From Methylibium petroleiphilum PM1 (GTDB taxonomy: Bacteria; Pseudomonadota; Gammaproteobacteria; Burkholderiales; Burkholderiaceae_C): a DNA stretch of 64,000 nucleotides. The translations under genes and the position numbers were made by a program. The stretch is from NCBI RefSeq assembly GCF_000015725.1, contig NC_008825.1, positions 744,001 to 808,000 on the forward strand, read 5' to 3'. The notes beneath the pieces are model-generated. The model worked only from the letters and a program-made list of their open reading frames with translations. It had not been told where the DNA came from and did no database searches. Of the stretch, positions 41,632 to 49,604 are shown piece by piece; the first letter of the stretch is position 1, and every line of letters starts with the position of its first letter.

Positions 41632-43671
41632 ATGCTCCGCTGGTTCTTCTTGGCCCTGATAGCCGGGTTCATGTCCACGCCGGCCCCCGCCGAGGTGGTC
41701 GCGATCGAGGTCACGGACCAGCGGCCTTGGATACCGGGTCGTGCCTTTGGCGCCGGAGAATACGAGCTGCTGACGGGCCGGGTGCGCTACGAAATTGACC
41801 CCGCCGCGGCCTCGTCCCGTGATGTCGCCGACATCCATCTCGCGCCGCGCAATGCCCGGGGCAAGGTCGAGTTTCATGGCCCCTTCCTGCTGCTGCGTCC
41901 GCGCGACGCCGCCAGGGCCAACGGGACCACCGTCTTCGAGTTCGCCAATCGCGGCCGCGATCAATCGAATGGTCTGCTGTTCCAGGCCGACAGCTTCGCC
42001 CTCAGCAGGAACGAGACGCGTGAAGTCTCGCGCTCGACCCTGTTCGACATGGGCTACACCTTGGCATGGGCCGGGTGGCAGGGCGACCTGCAGGCCGACG
42101 AATTCGGTCTGACCGTACCGTCTGTGCCGGTCACGGGATCCGTCCGGGCGGCCGCCTTCCTGGGTTGGGGCCCTGGTCGACGCGATGGCGGCGACTTCGA
42201 TCAAGAAGCCCCCTGCGTGCTCGAAGGCGCCGAGTCAAGCGCCGTGCTGCGCACCCACCGCAGCCTGGAAGATCCGGGAGAGGTCATGCCCCGCGCTGCG
42301 TGGCGGTTCGCCAGGAGGGCGGCAGATGGTCGCGTCGTTGATGACCGGTGCGCCTTTGTCCTCGCAACCCCGGTCGATCGACCGACGCTGGTGACCATCG
42401 TCTTCACCGCCGGGCCGGCCAAGGTGATGGGGCTGGGGCAGGCCGCCTTGCGCGACTTTGCCTCCCACCTGAAGCATGGCGACACCGTCAGCGCGCTGAA
42501 CCGTCATCCGGCCTATGCGCGCCGAGTGATCGGCTACGGGTACTCGCAAGGCGGGCGGTTGATCCGCGACTTCCTCTACCGGGGCTTCAATGCCGACGCA
42601 CGAGGGCGTCGCGTGCTGGATGGTGTGCTCGACACGGCCAGCGGCGCGGGCCGCGGCTCCTTCAACCACCGCTATGCACTGCCAGGAGAGGCAGGTAACT
42701 CGGTGAGGAGCCACTTGCGAGCCGTCGACCTTTATCCCTTCGCCGACCTGCCAACGCCGGACATCGCCGGGCCAGGCCCCGCAGAAGGCTTGCTGGACCG
42801 CGCGCGTCGGGATGGGGTTCAGCCGCGCCTGTTCCATGTGCTCAACTCGACGGAATACTGGGCGAGGGCGGGCTCTCTGCTTCACACCACCGTGGATGGC
42901 CGCCAGCCTGTGCCCGAGGCCGAGGGCACACGCACTTATGCCTTCGCCGGGACCGCGCACGCACCCCAGGCATCGACCTTGTTCCTGGAAAGCAGCGACC
43001 GCGCAGCGTTACCCTACAACGACAACGACGATCTGGCGTTGGCGCTGCCCGCCTTGTTGGTGGGCCTCGACCGGTGGATCTCGGCGGGTGCGGAGCCACC
43101 GCCGTCCACGCACCCGCGTTGGGGGTCCACGCTGGTACCGCCCGACAAGCTCAGGTTTCCAGCGATTCCGGGTGTTGTCGTGCCCACCGCCCCGCCGCCG
43201 AGGTACCAGCTCGATCTTGGGCGCGATTACCGATCGCAGGGCGTCATCACCGAGCCTCCACAGGTCGGCCCGCCGTATGTGCTGCTGGTGCCGCAGGTCG
43301 ATGCGGATGGCAATGAACTCGGCGCCTGGTGCGGCCTTGCGCAGTCGGTCCCGCTTGGCACCTACACGGCCTGGAATCCGCGGGATGCGGCGCTGCTGCC
43401 CTTCGGCTTCATCTCGGGGCTGAGGGGGGCGTTCATTCCGTTTCCGGCCACGGCCGCAGCAGGTGCCCGCGCCAAGGACCCGCGGCGGTCGATTGCCGAG
43501 CGCTACGTTGGGGTGGACGGGTACATGGCGATGGTTGAGCATGCAATCGAGGCGCAAGTCGCCGCTGGCTTCCTGCTCCCGCAGGATCGCGAGCAGGCCC
43601 GCACCACCATGCGGACATACTGGGACCGGGTGGCCCGGCTGCGGTTTCATTGGCCTCCGCGTGTGCCATGA
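41632..43671 (+). CDS. Secreted alpha/beta-hydrolase domain protein
   Basis: Secreted protein of 679 residues with a signal peptide (about 1-21, cleaved after APA) and a large alpha/beta-hydrolase domain of the type often annotated Abhydrolase_10. The nucleophile elbow is VIGYGYSQGGRLIRDFLYRG (serine in GYSQG). Other family blocks are the N-terminal YELLTGRVRYEIDP, FEFANRGRD, TLAWAGWQGD, RLFHVLNSTEYWARAGSLLHTT, and the C-terminal PRRSIAERYVGVDGYMAM, which probably carries the final domain signature. Substrate unknown; an ester or lactone is likely. It is a single transcription unit with long intergenic spaces on both sides. Confidence 0.75.
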   Translation: MLRWFFLALIAGFMSTPAPAEVVAIEVTDQRPWIPGRAFGAGEYELLTGRVRYEIDPAAASSRDVADIHLAPRNARGKVEFHGPFLLLRPRDAARANGTTVFEFANRGRDQSNGLLFQADSFALSRNETREVSRSTLFDMGYTLAWAGWQGDLQADEFGLTVPSVPVTGSVRAAAFLGWGPGRRDGGDFDQEAPCVLEGAESSAVLRTHRSLEDPGEVMPRAAWRFARRAADGRVVDDRCAFVLATPVDRPTLVTIVFTAGPAKVMGLGQAALRDFASHLKHGDTVSALNRHPAYARRVIGYGYSQGGRLIRDFLYRGFNADARGRRVLDGVLDTASGAGRGSFNHRYALPGEAGNSVRSHLRAVDLYPFADLPTPDIAGPGPAEGLLDRARRDGVQPRLFHVLNSTEYWARAGSLLHTTVDGRQPVPEAEGTRTYAFAGTAHAPQASTLFLESSDRAALPYNDNDDLALALPALLVGLDRWISAGAEPPPSTHPRWGSTLVPPDKLRFPAIPGVVVPTAPPPRYQLDLGRDYRSQGVITEPPQVGPPYVLLVPQVDADGNELGAWCGLAQSVPLGTYTAWNPRDAALLPFGFISGLRGAFIPFPATAAAGARAKDPRRSIAERYVGVDGYMAMVEHAIEAQVAAGFLLPQDREQARTTMRTYWDRVARLRFHWPPRVP

Positions 43672-44365
43672 GGTCCCGAGGGTCCCGAGGCTGCGGCGTC
43701 ATGGCACCCTTGACCGGGTTGCGGGCCGGCGAACCGCTTCTTGGACGCTGCTGTAGGCACGCAAGCGTGTGAACGGCGTCTGCGGGCTGAGATGACAGTC
43801 GGGGCCCTGCCCCGGGAGGAACACAGGCCTGGATGAGCTTCTTGCCCTGGCGCAGTCGAAAGAGCATGGGCAACAAGCCCCTGGGCCTGCAGCGCTGCAC
43901 CTGAGGGGCCTACCTGTTTGTCGCCACGTTCGGTTGATTTGTGTCCGACATCGTTTGAATGCGCGGAGGGGACCTTTCGTCAGTGACTGTGGACAGCCGG
44001 GATCAGGTCTCCATGAACTTCGCCGTGGGCTGCCGGCCCCGGCAAGCGGCCAACAGAAAGAGGGGCCTGGTCAGCCACATCGAGCGAAGGGTCATGGAGC
44101 TTTTGCTGCGGCTGGGATGGCATGCGTGCGGGCAGCGATACCCGGCCGGCCAGCAAGTCCCAGGCGCGCGCCGAGAGCGCGCGGTTCAAGCGATCACCCC
44201 AGGGAAGTCAAGCCTGCCGTCCAAGGCCCATACACCGCCAGGACCCTGGATCTCGCCTTCCAGGCCGACGACTCGTACGGGGCTCGTGCGCTTGCGGCAG
44301 CCGATCGGAAACGCGTCGTATACGCTCCGTGCCTGTCGCATGCCGGGCATGCATCTGGGGACCAC
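43672..44365. other. Long intergenic region, no supported gene
   Basis: This 694-bp stretch between two plus-strand genes holds no ORF with family features or with the third-position GC bias of its neighbours. It has a 9-bp unit repeated twice (GGTCCCGAG, 43673-43690) and a short GCATGCC/GGGCATGC palindrome near 44338-44353. The frame of the downstream gene stays open back to 43934, but that extension has no signal peptide and no recognisable motif. It may be decayed coding sequence. Confidence 0.5.
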
Positions 44366-45862
44366 ATGTTCGACACAGATCAGGCTGCGGGCGCAGTGAC
44401 CAGAGGCGCCGCGCGGCCCGCGTTGCTGCTGGCAGCAGCTGTGCTGGCCTTCTTCACATCGGCCGCGCAGCCGCAGCCGCAGACTTCAGCCGCGTCGACC
44501 TTCGAGACAGACACTGAGCTGCAGGCCGCGACACGGCTCTTCTCCGCTTGGCTGGAAGGCCACATGGCCCAGCGCGGCACGCCGGGTGTCATGGTCGGCG
44601 TCGTGCATGACCAGCAGCTGGTCTGGCACAAAGGCTTCGGCTTTGCCGATGTCGCGTCTCAGCGGCCCATGACCGCGCAGACCCGCTTCCGCATGGCCTC
44701 GCACTCCAAGATGCTCACCGCCATCGCCGTCATGCAACTGCGTGAAGAGGGCCGGCTGCGGCTGGACGACCCGGTGGCCCAGCACCTGCCGTGGTTCAAG
44801 CTGAAGCCGGCGGGCGACGACGACGGGCCTGTCACGATCGAACAGCTGCTGTCGCACAGCTCGGGCTTGCCGCGCGAAGCCAGCGACCACTGGACCTCGC
44901 TGCAGTTCCCCAGCCGCAGCGAGTTGCAGGCGCTGATGGCGCAGAGACAGTCGACCTTCGCGCCGCAGGTGCGCTGGAAGTACTCGAATCTGGCCTACGG
45001 CGTGGCCGGCCAGGTGGTGGAGCAGCTCAGCGGACAACCGTTCGCCAGCTACGCGCAGGCCCACATCCTGGGCCCGCTGGGCATGCAGGACTCCAGCTAC
45101 GACCAGGACGTGCCGGGCCTGGCCACGCCCTACGGCCGGCGCCTGCCGGACGGCACGCGTGTGAGCTTCCCCTTCGTCGATGCGCGTGGCCTGGCTGCTG
45201 CCACCGGCCTGACCTCGACGCTCGACGACATGGTGAAGTTCGTCTCGGCCCAGTTCCGGCGCGGCCCGCGTGGCGGCACGCAGATCATCAGCAGCGGCTC
45301 CCTCCGTGAGATGCACCGCGTGCGGTCCGTGGACGAGAATTGGTCCGTTGGCACCGGCCTGGGCTTTCTGACCACGCGCATCAACAACAAGAGCTACGTC
45401 GGCCACGGCGGCGGCTACCCCGGCTACACGACGCAGACGCTGTTCCACCTTGGCGACAAGCTCGGCGTCATCGTGCTCACCAACAGCGCCGATTCGGGCG
45501 TGAACGACATCGCCCGCCAGGCGATTGCGGCCTTTGGCCCGCCGGTGGCGAAAGTCGCCGCCGCAGGCGCGACCACCCCCGCCTGGGACCCGGCCTGGGC
45601 GCGTTTCCAGGGCATGTACCGCAGCCGCGGCGGCGACACCTTTGTGGTCATGCTGAACAAGCGGCTGGTGCTGCTGGGCGCGTCGGCGGCGGGCATCGAT
45701 GCCGCCACCCGGCTGGAGCCGCTCGGCAACGGCCACTTCCGGCTCGACAGCGCCACAGGGGGGCCGCCGGTCGGCGAGGTGGTGTACTTTCAGGAGGGCA
45801 GCGGCAAGCCCATGCGCATGGTCGTGGGCGACAACACGTCGGAGCGCATCGCGGCGCCTTAG
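44366..45862 (+). CDS. Secreted serine beta-lactamase-like hydrolase (class C fold)
   Basis: Secreted protein of 498 residues of the beta-lactamase/peptidase S12 (class C, EstB-like) family. A signal peptide (about residues 18-37, ending SAAQ) precedes the catalytic domain. The active-site motifs are MASHSKMLTAIAVMQL (Ser-x-x-Lys), WKYSNLAYGVAGQVV (Tyr-x-Asn) and GHGGGYPGYTT (third motif in place of KTG). A C-terminal beta domain of about 100 residues follows, as in esterase-type members. The function is probably esterase or peptidase, not drug resistance. I chose the ATG at 44366 because it begins just before the signal peptide; earlier in-frame sequence is unsupported. Confidence 0.85.
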   Translation: MFDTDQAAGAVTRGAARPALLLAAAVLAFFTSAAQPQPQTSAASTFETDTELQAATRLFSAWLEGHMAQRGTPGVMVGVVHDQQLVWHKGFGFADVASQRPMTAQTRFRMASHSKMLTAIAVMQLREEGRLRLDDPVAQHLPWFKLKPAGDDDGPVTIEQLLSHSSGLPREASDHWTSLQFPSRSELQALMAQRQSTFAPQVRWKYSNLAYGVAGQVVEQLSGQPFASYAQAHILGPLGMQDSSYDQDVPGLATPYGRRLPDGTRVSFPFVDARGLAAATGLTSTLDDMVKFVSAQFRRGPRGGTQIISSGSLREMHRVRSVDENWSVGTGLGFLTTRINNKSYVGHGGGYPGYTTQTLFHLGDKLGVIVLTNSADSGVNDIARQAIAAFGPPVAKVAAAGATTPAWDPAWARFQGMYRSRGGDTFVVMLNKRLVLLGASAAGIDAATRLEPLGNGHFRLDSATGGPPVGEVVYFQEGSGKPMRMVVGDNTSERIAAP

Positions 45863-46244
45863 TCCGGCTGTTAACTGAGCGGCGCCGGCATCCGGCAGGT
45901 GACTTCCGAAGGATGAAATGCCGGTCAGCCGGCTCAGCCGGCTCAGCCGCCGTACGGCTGCCTATGCGGTCGCGCCGTACCGTCCTGCGCGACTTCGAAT
46001 GGACGGGATGCCAGGAACCCGCCATTCGCCAACGGCAGCTGATGGCCGCGAGTGCCAATTCGCGGCCGCACCAGGAAGCGGCCCTTCGGGCTGAAGTCGC
46101 GGTGAGTCTGTAGTCGCGCGGCCAATCGACTGTGGTTCGCGGGAAGGCTGTCCTCGTCCGCAGCGCCCGTCGATCAGATTTCTGCCTGTCCCGAGGTCTC
46201 CAAGCCTTCATCCACATCGCTGCCCGGCAATCGCACGCTCGCCC
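45863..46244. other. Convergent intergenic region with a short tandem repeat
   Basis: No gene is supported in these 382 bp between convergent genes. It contains a 9-bp unit (CAGCCGGCT) repeated 2.7 times at 45926-45949. No clear terminator with a T-run was seen for either gene. Confidence 0.45.
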
Positions 46245-47084
46245 TCAGAGATCGACATCGATCTCGGCCACCGTGAGCACACGGCCATTCACCGTTTCCT
46301 TGACCAAGGCGCTCGGCGATGGGGCGGGCAGACGATGGATCAGCAACCGCTCACCGTGAGGAGTCACCTCCATGAGCTGGAAGTGGCGCAGCGCATGTTG
46401 CGTCAACGGAATCGCCGCCGTGGAGCGCAGGATCACGGTGTCGGTGGGGCCCGGCGCCAGCGTGGCGGTGGCCGGCTCGAAATCGACCTGGCCCTCCGCG
46501 TCGCGGATGAAGAGGGCGCGGCCCGCAGCGCCATGCACCGAATACCTCCAGACGACCGCGCGGGCATCGAAGGCGATGAACCAGGCCGTAGCCAGGGGGT
46601 CGGCCGACGACCACCGGATGCGCACGTAGCCGAGGAGCGAACTCGGGACGTGCTGCGTGATCGAGCGCTGCAGGGGCAGCGCGTCCCGTGCGGCCCGGTC
46701 GGCCGCGGAGACGGTCGCGCCCTCATGCAGCCTGCGAGCGCTGCCGCTGCCGCCGTCAGGGGCAGGAGCCGTGGTGCTGTCGAACCACAGCGTGGAGTCC
46801 CCGTCCGCGCGGTCGATGTCGGTGTACGCGAAGAACGCGGGGTCCGTCGCGGTGAGTTGAAACAGCAGGTCGACCGTGGTGTCGCCGCCCGAACCCTCGG
46901 ACCCGAAGACAGACAGTCCCTGGTGCTCAGCGCGGCAGATCAGCCCCAACGCTGAAAGCCGTGCCGGAGGCGGCTCCACCAGTTGCCACGCGACGGGCAC
47001 GGAGGCCCCCGCCTCATCGAAGCCGGCGTGACGCACTTCGATGGAGAAGGCCCTTTTCCAGCCCTGCGGCGCCTGACCGGTCAC
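46245..47084 (-). CDS. Unrecognised protein
   Basis: Protein of 279 residues that I do not recognise. It has no signal peptide or membrane segment. It looks like a soluble beta-rich protein: FSIEVRHAGFDEAGASVPVAWQLVEPP at the N terminus, DLLFQLTATDPAFFAYTD in the middle, then VWRYSVHGAAGRALFIRDAEGQVDFEP and HFQLMEVTPHGERLLIHRLP at the C terminus. The GTG at 47084 is chosen because GAGGAG lies five bases upstream; the frame stays open further upstream through the amidohydrolase gene, but that is shadow sequence. It lies 89 bp after the amidohydrolase gene in the same direction. Strong codon bias supports a real gene. Confidence 0.7.
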   Translation of the reverse strand: MTGQAPQGWKRAFSIEVRHAGFDEAGASVPVAWQLVEPPPARLSALGLICRAEHQGLSVFGSEGSGGDTTVDLLFQLTATDPAFFAYTDIDRADGDSTLWFDSTTAPAPDGGSGSARRLHEGATVSAADRAARDALPLQRSITQHVPSSLLGYVRIRWSSADPLATAWFIAFDARAVVWRYSVHGAAGRALFIRDAEGQVDFEPATATLAPGPTDTVILRSTAAIPLTQHALRHFQLMEVTPHGERLLIHRLPAPSPSALVKETVNGRVLTVAEIDVDL

Positions 47085-47173
47085 GCTGACTCCTCGGATG
47101 TGTGCTCGGGGCTGCACCGGAAACCATCGGCGAAGCGGTGGCGGGTGCTGGAGCCCGCCGCCAAGCCCCTTGT

Positions 47174-48559
47174 TCAGTGGGTCAGGCGGTTCTTGTACAG
47201 CTTGCCGTCTTTCATGATGACCAGCAGTCGCCGTTCCGGATCGGCAAGGAGATTGATGTCGGCCATCGGATCGCCATCGACGAGCAGCAGGTCGGCGAGC
47301 GCACCCACTTCCACCACGCCGAGGCGGCCCTTGTAGGGGGCGCGCTTGCCCGACAGCGCCAGCAGTTCGGCGTTGGTGCCCGTCGCCATCACCAGCACCT
47401 CGCCCGGCGTGTACCAACGCACCATCTTCGCCAGTTGCGCACCCTGCCGCGCCGCCAGCTTGGCGTCGAACAGCGTGTCGGTGCCCCAGGCCGTCTTCAG
47501 CCGGTACTTCTTGGCCAGCGCATAGGCCGAGTCGGTCCCGCGGGTCATCTCCAGCTGCTTCTCCCGGTTCGCCGAACCTTCCGGGAAAGGGTTCGCGTCC
47601 TCGTCGTCGAGGAAGGGCTGCATGGACAACCACACGCCCTTCTCTGCCATGAGCTTGGCGGAGGCATCGTCCATCAGCTGGCCATGGTCGATGACGCGGA
47701 CACCGGCCTTGATCGCCGCTTGGATCGCACGCGGCGTGTATGCATGCACGCCGACGTAGGTGCCCCAGTTCTCCGCCGATTCCACGGCGGCACGGAACTC
47801 TTCCTCGCCGTATTGCGCCACATCCAGGGGATCGAAATTGGAGGACACCCCGCCGCCGGCCGCCAGCTTGATCTGGCTGGCGCCCATCATCAACTGCTCG
47901 CGCACGGCGCGGCGTACCTCGTCCGGTCCGTCGGCGATGCGCGCCGCACCCATCACCTCGGTTGAATGCGGTGGCGACGATGGAGAGCGCGGCAGGTCGC
48001 TGAACGCGCGATAGTCCGCATGGCCGCTGGTCTGCGAGATCATCGCGCCCGAAGGCCAGATGCGCGGGCCCGGCGTCACGCCCTCGTCGATGGCGCGCTT
48101 CAAGCCCCAGGCGGGACCCGCGAGATCCCGCACGCTGGTGAAGCCGCGCATCAGCGTGTCTTTGGCCGCTCCCGCCGCCACGATGTTGATGAACCCCGGG
48201 TGTGCCGACAACCCGTCCTTCAGCGGGATCGCCGCCATCATGGAGTGCCAGTGCGCATCGATCAGGCCGGGCATCAGCGTGCGGCCTCCCCCGTCGATCA
48301 CGGTGGCGGTGGAGGACGCAGCAGCTTCGCCGATCGCCGCGATGCTGTTGCCCTTGACCAGCACATTGGACGGGGCCGTCAACCGGGCCGTCTTGCCGTC
48401 GAAGACCCGAACATTGCGGAAGAGGACCTCGGCAGGTGCCGCCTTGGCGTCCACCGCCACCGGCGCGGCAGGCGCCTGAGGCGAATGCGCCGTGGCAGGC
48501 ATCACTGCAAGCAGAGGCGCTGCAGCGAGCGCGATGACGAGGGGTCGAAAGTGCGCCAT
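47174..48559 (-). CDS. Secreted amidohydrolase-family metalloenzyme
   Basis: Amidohydrolase of 461 residues with a signal peptide (about 1-24, ending ATAHS). The metal site begins with GLIDAHWHSMMA (His-x-His), and further ligands lie in GASQIKLAAGGG, VGVHAYTPRAI and GVRVIDHGQL, with the final Asp in KTAWGTDTLF. The C-terminal segment VGALADLLLVDGDPMADI is characteristic of imidazolonepropionase/prolidase-type amidohydrolases (Xaa-Pro dipeptidase-like). The substrate could be a small peptide or cyclic amide and cannot be fixed from sequence. Transcribed divergently from nothing close; the unrecognised gene follows. Confidence 0.88.
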   Translation of the reverse strand: MAHFRPLVIALAAAPLLAVMPATAHSPQAPAAPVAVDAKAAPAEVLFRNVRVFDGKTARLTAPSNVLVKGNSIAAIGEAAASSTATVIDGGGRTLMPGLIDAHWHSMMAAIPLKDGLSAHPGFINIVAAGAAKDTLMRGFTSVRDLAGPAWGLKRAIDEGVTPGPRIWPSGAMISQTSGHADYRAFSDLPRSPSSPPHSTEVMGAARIADGPDEVRRAVREQLMMGASQIKLAAGGGVSSNFDPLDVAQYGEEEFRAAVESAENWGTYVGVHAYTPRAIQAAIKAGVRVIDHGQLMDDASAKLMAEKGVWLSMQPFLDDEDANPFPEGSANREKQLEMTRGTDSAYALAKKYRLKTAWGTDTLFDAKLAARQGAQLAKMVRWYTPGEVLVMATGTNAELLALSGKRAPYKGRLGVVEVGALADLLLVDGDPMADINLLADPERRLLVIMKDGKLYKNRLTH

Positions 48560-48717
48560 CAAACTGCTCTCCCTGTCCGCTGCCAGTCGCAGGCCTTGTC
48601 GCGCTCGAACGGCGTCAAGGACGAACCATTCGCTCAGGTTACTCGAAGATCGCGTCGCCCTGCAGCAATGACTCGCTGCTCGATCCCCGCGCATGGGTTC
48701 GCGGTGTTGCCGCTCCC

Positions 48718-49398
48718 TCAAGCCTCCACCAGGCCCGGCGCCACCTTCCGCCCCAGCGCCCTGCAGAGCTTGCCCCACGCCCCATCGTCCAGCAGCGCGC
48801 GCGCCGAGTCCAGCACCGGCTCGCGGGCCGCGGGCGGCAGGCCGGCGATCAGCTGCGCGCGCTCCGTAGGGTTGAGCGCCAGGATCAGCCAGCGCAGCCA
48901 CAGGCTCATTTCCTGCGGGCCGATGCCGGCCAGGATGCGGTGCTCGATCGCCTGCAGTTCGGCATCGCTGTAGCCGGCCCACAGCGCCTGGTTGTGGCGG
49001 GTCTCCTCCATGTCCATGTGCTCGAAGTTCTCGGCCACGAAGGCGGCCAGCTGGCGGTACAGCCGGTGTGCCGTCGCGGCTTCGGGCGCGGCACGCAGCG
49101 CGGCGGCGTGCGCGCGCAGCGTGGCGATGATGTCGAGGTGCTCGCGGTGTTCGCCGGCGATGCGCTGGCTGGCGCCGGCCTGCTGCAACTCGAGGGCCGG
49201 GTGGATGCAATCGTTCTCGTGCTGCAGGTGGCTGCTCGCGGCGCCCAGCAGCGTGTCCAGCTGGCCCAGGCCGGCCGCCAGGTCCTGCGGGTCGTCCAGG
49301 TCCAGCCGGCCCAGGCGCTGCAGCGTGTCGGTCATGAACAGGCGCAGCGCCTTGTGGATGGGTGCGTAGATGTCGAAACGGGGTGGGGTGGTGCGCAT
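48718..49398 (-). CDS. Hemerythrin-domain protein
   Basis: Cytoplasmic hemerythrin-HHE-like protein of 226 residues. Iron-ligand candidates are His in YAPIHKALR, HLQHENDCIHPALE (His-x3-Glu pattern), EHREHLDII and NFEHMDMEETRHNQALW. The rest is helical. Such proteins bind a di-iron centre and sense or buffer oxygen or nitric oxide. The C-terminal 70 residues beyond the four-helix bundle are unassigned. The gene is divergent from the MalT-like regulator 206 bp away and may be under its control, which is inference. Confidence 0.85.
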   Translation of the reverse strand: MRTTPPRFDIYAPIHKALRLFMTDTLQRLGRLDLDDPQDLAAGLGQLDTLLGAASSHLQHENDCIHPALELQQAGASQRIAGEHREHLDIIATLRAHAAALRAAPEAATAHRLYRQLAAFVAENFEHMDMEETRHNQALWAGYSDAELQAIEHRILAGIGPQEMSLWLRWLILALNPTERAQLIAGLPPAAREPVLDSARALLDDGAWGKLCRALGRKVAPGLVEA

Positions 49399-49604
49399 GA
49401 TGGGGGTCCGTCAGAAGAAGGAATGAAGGAAGGAGCCGCCAGTGTTGCGAGCCACCGCCGCGCCGGCATCGCTCCGGAGAGCCATGGCGCCATCGCCGCA
49501 CGCGGATGGCTCTTCGCGCCGCGGCGGCGTGCCGGCTTCCTAGAATCGGGCAGCCTTCCGCGCTGTTGCGGTGGCCGCTGCCGCCGCCGCTGTCGCTGCT
49601 GTCC

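Noticed and set aside
43934-44365. Upstream in-frame extension of the beta-lactamase-like gene
   Set aside because: It has no signal peptide, motif or ribosome site; the ATG at 44366 leads directly into a normal signal peptide.
45926-45949. Short tandem repeat as a CRISPR or satellite
   Set aside because: It is only 2.7 copies of a 9-bp unit without spacers; likely chance or slippage.
47085-47633. Upstream in-frame extension of the unrecognised protein
   Set aside because: It lies inside the amidohydrolase gene and is low in complexity; the GTG at 47084 has a strong ribosome site.
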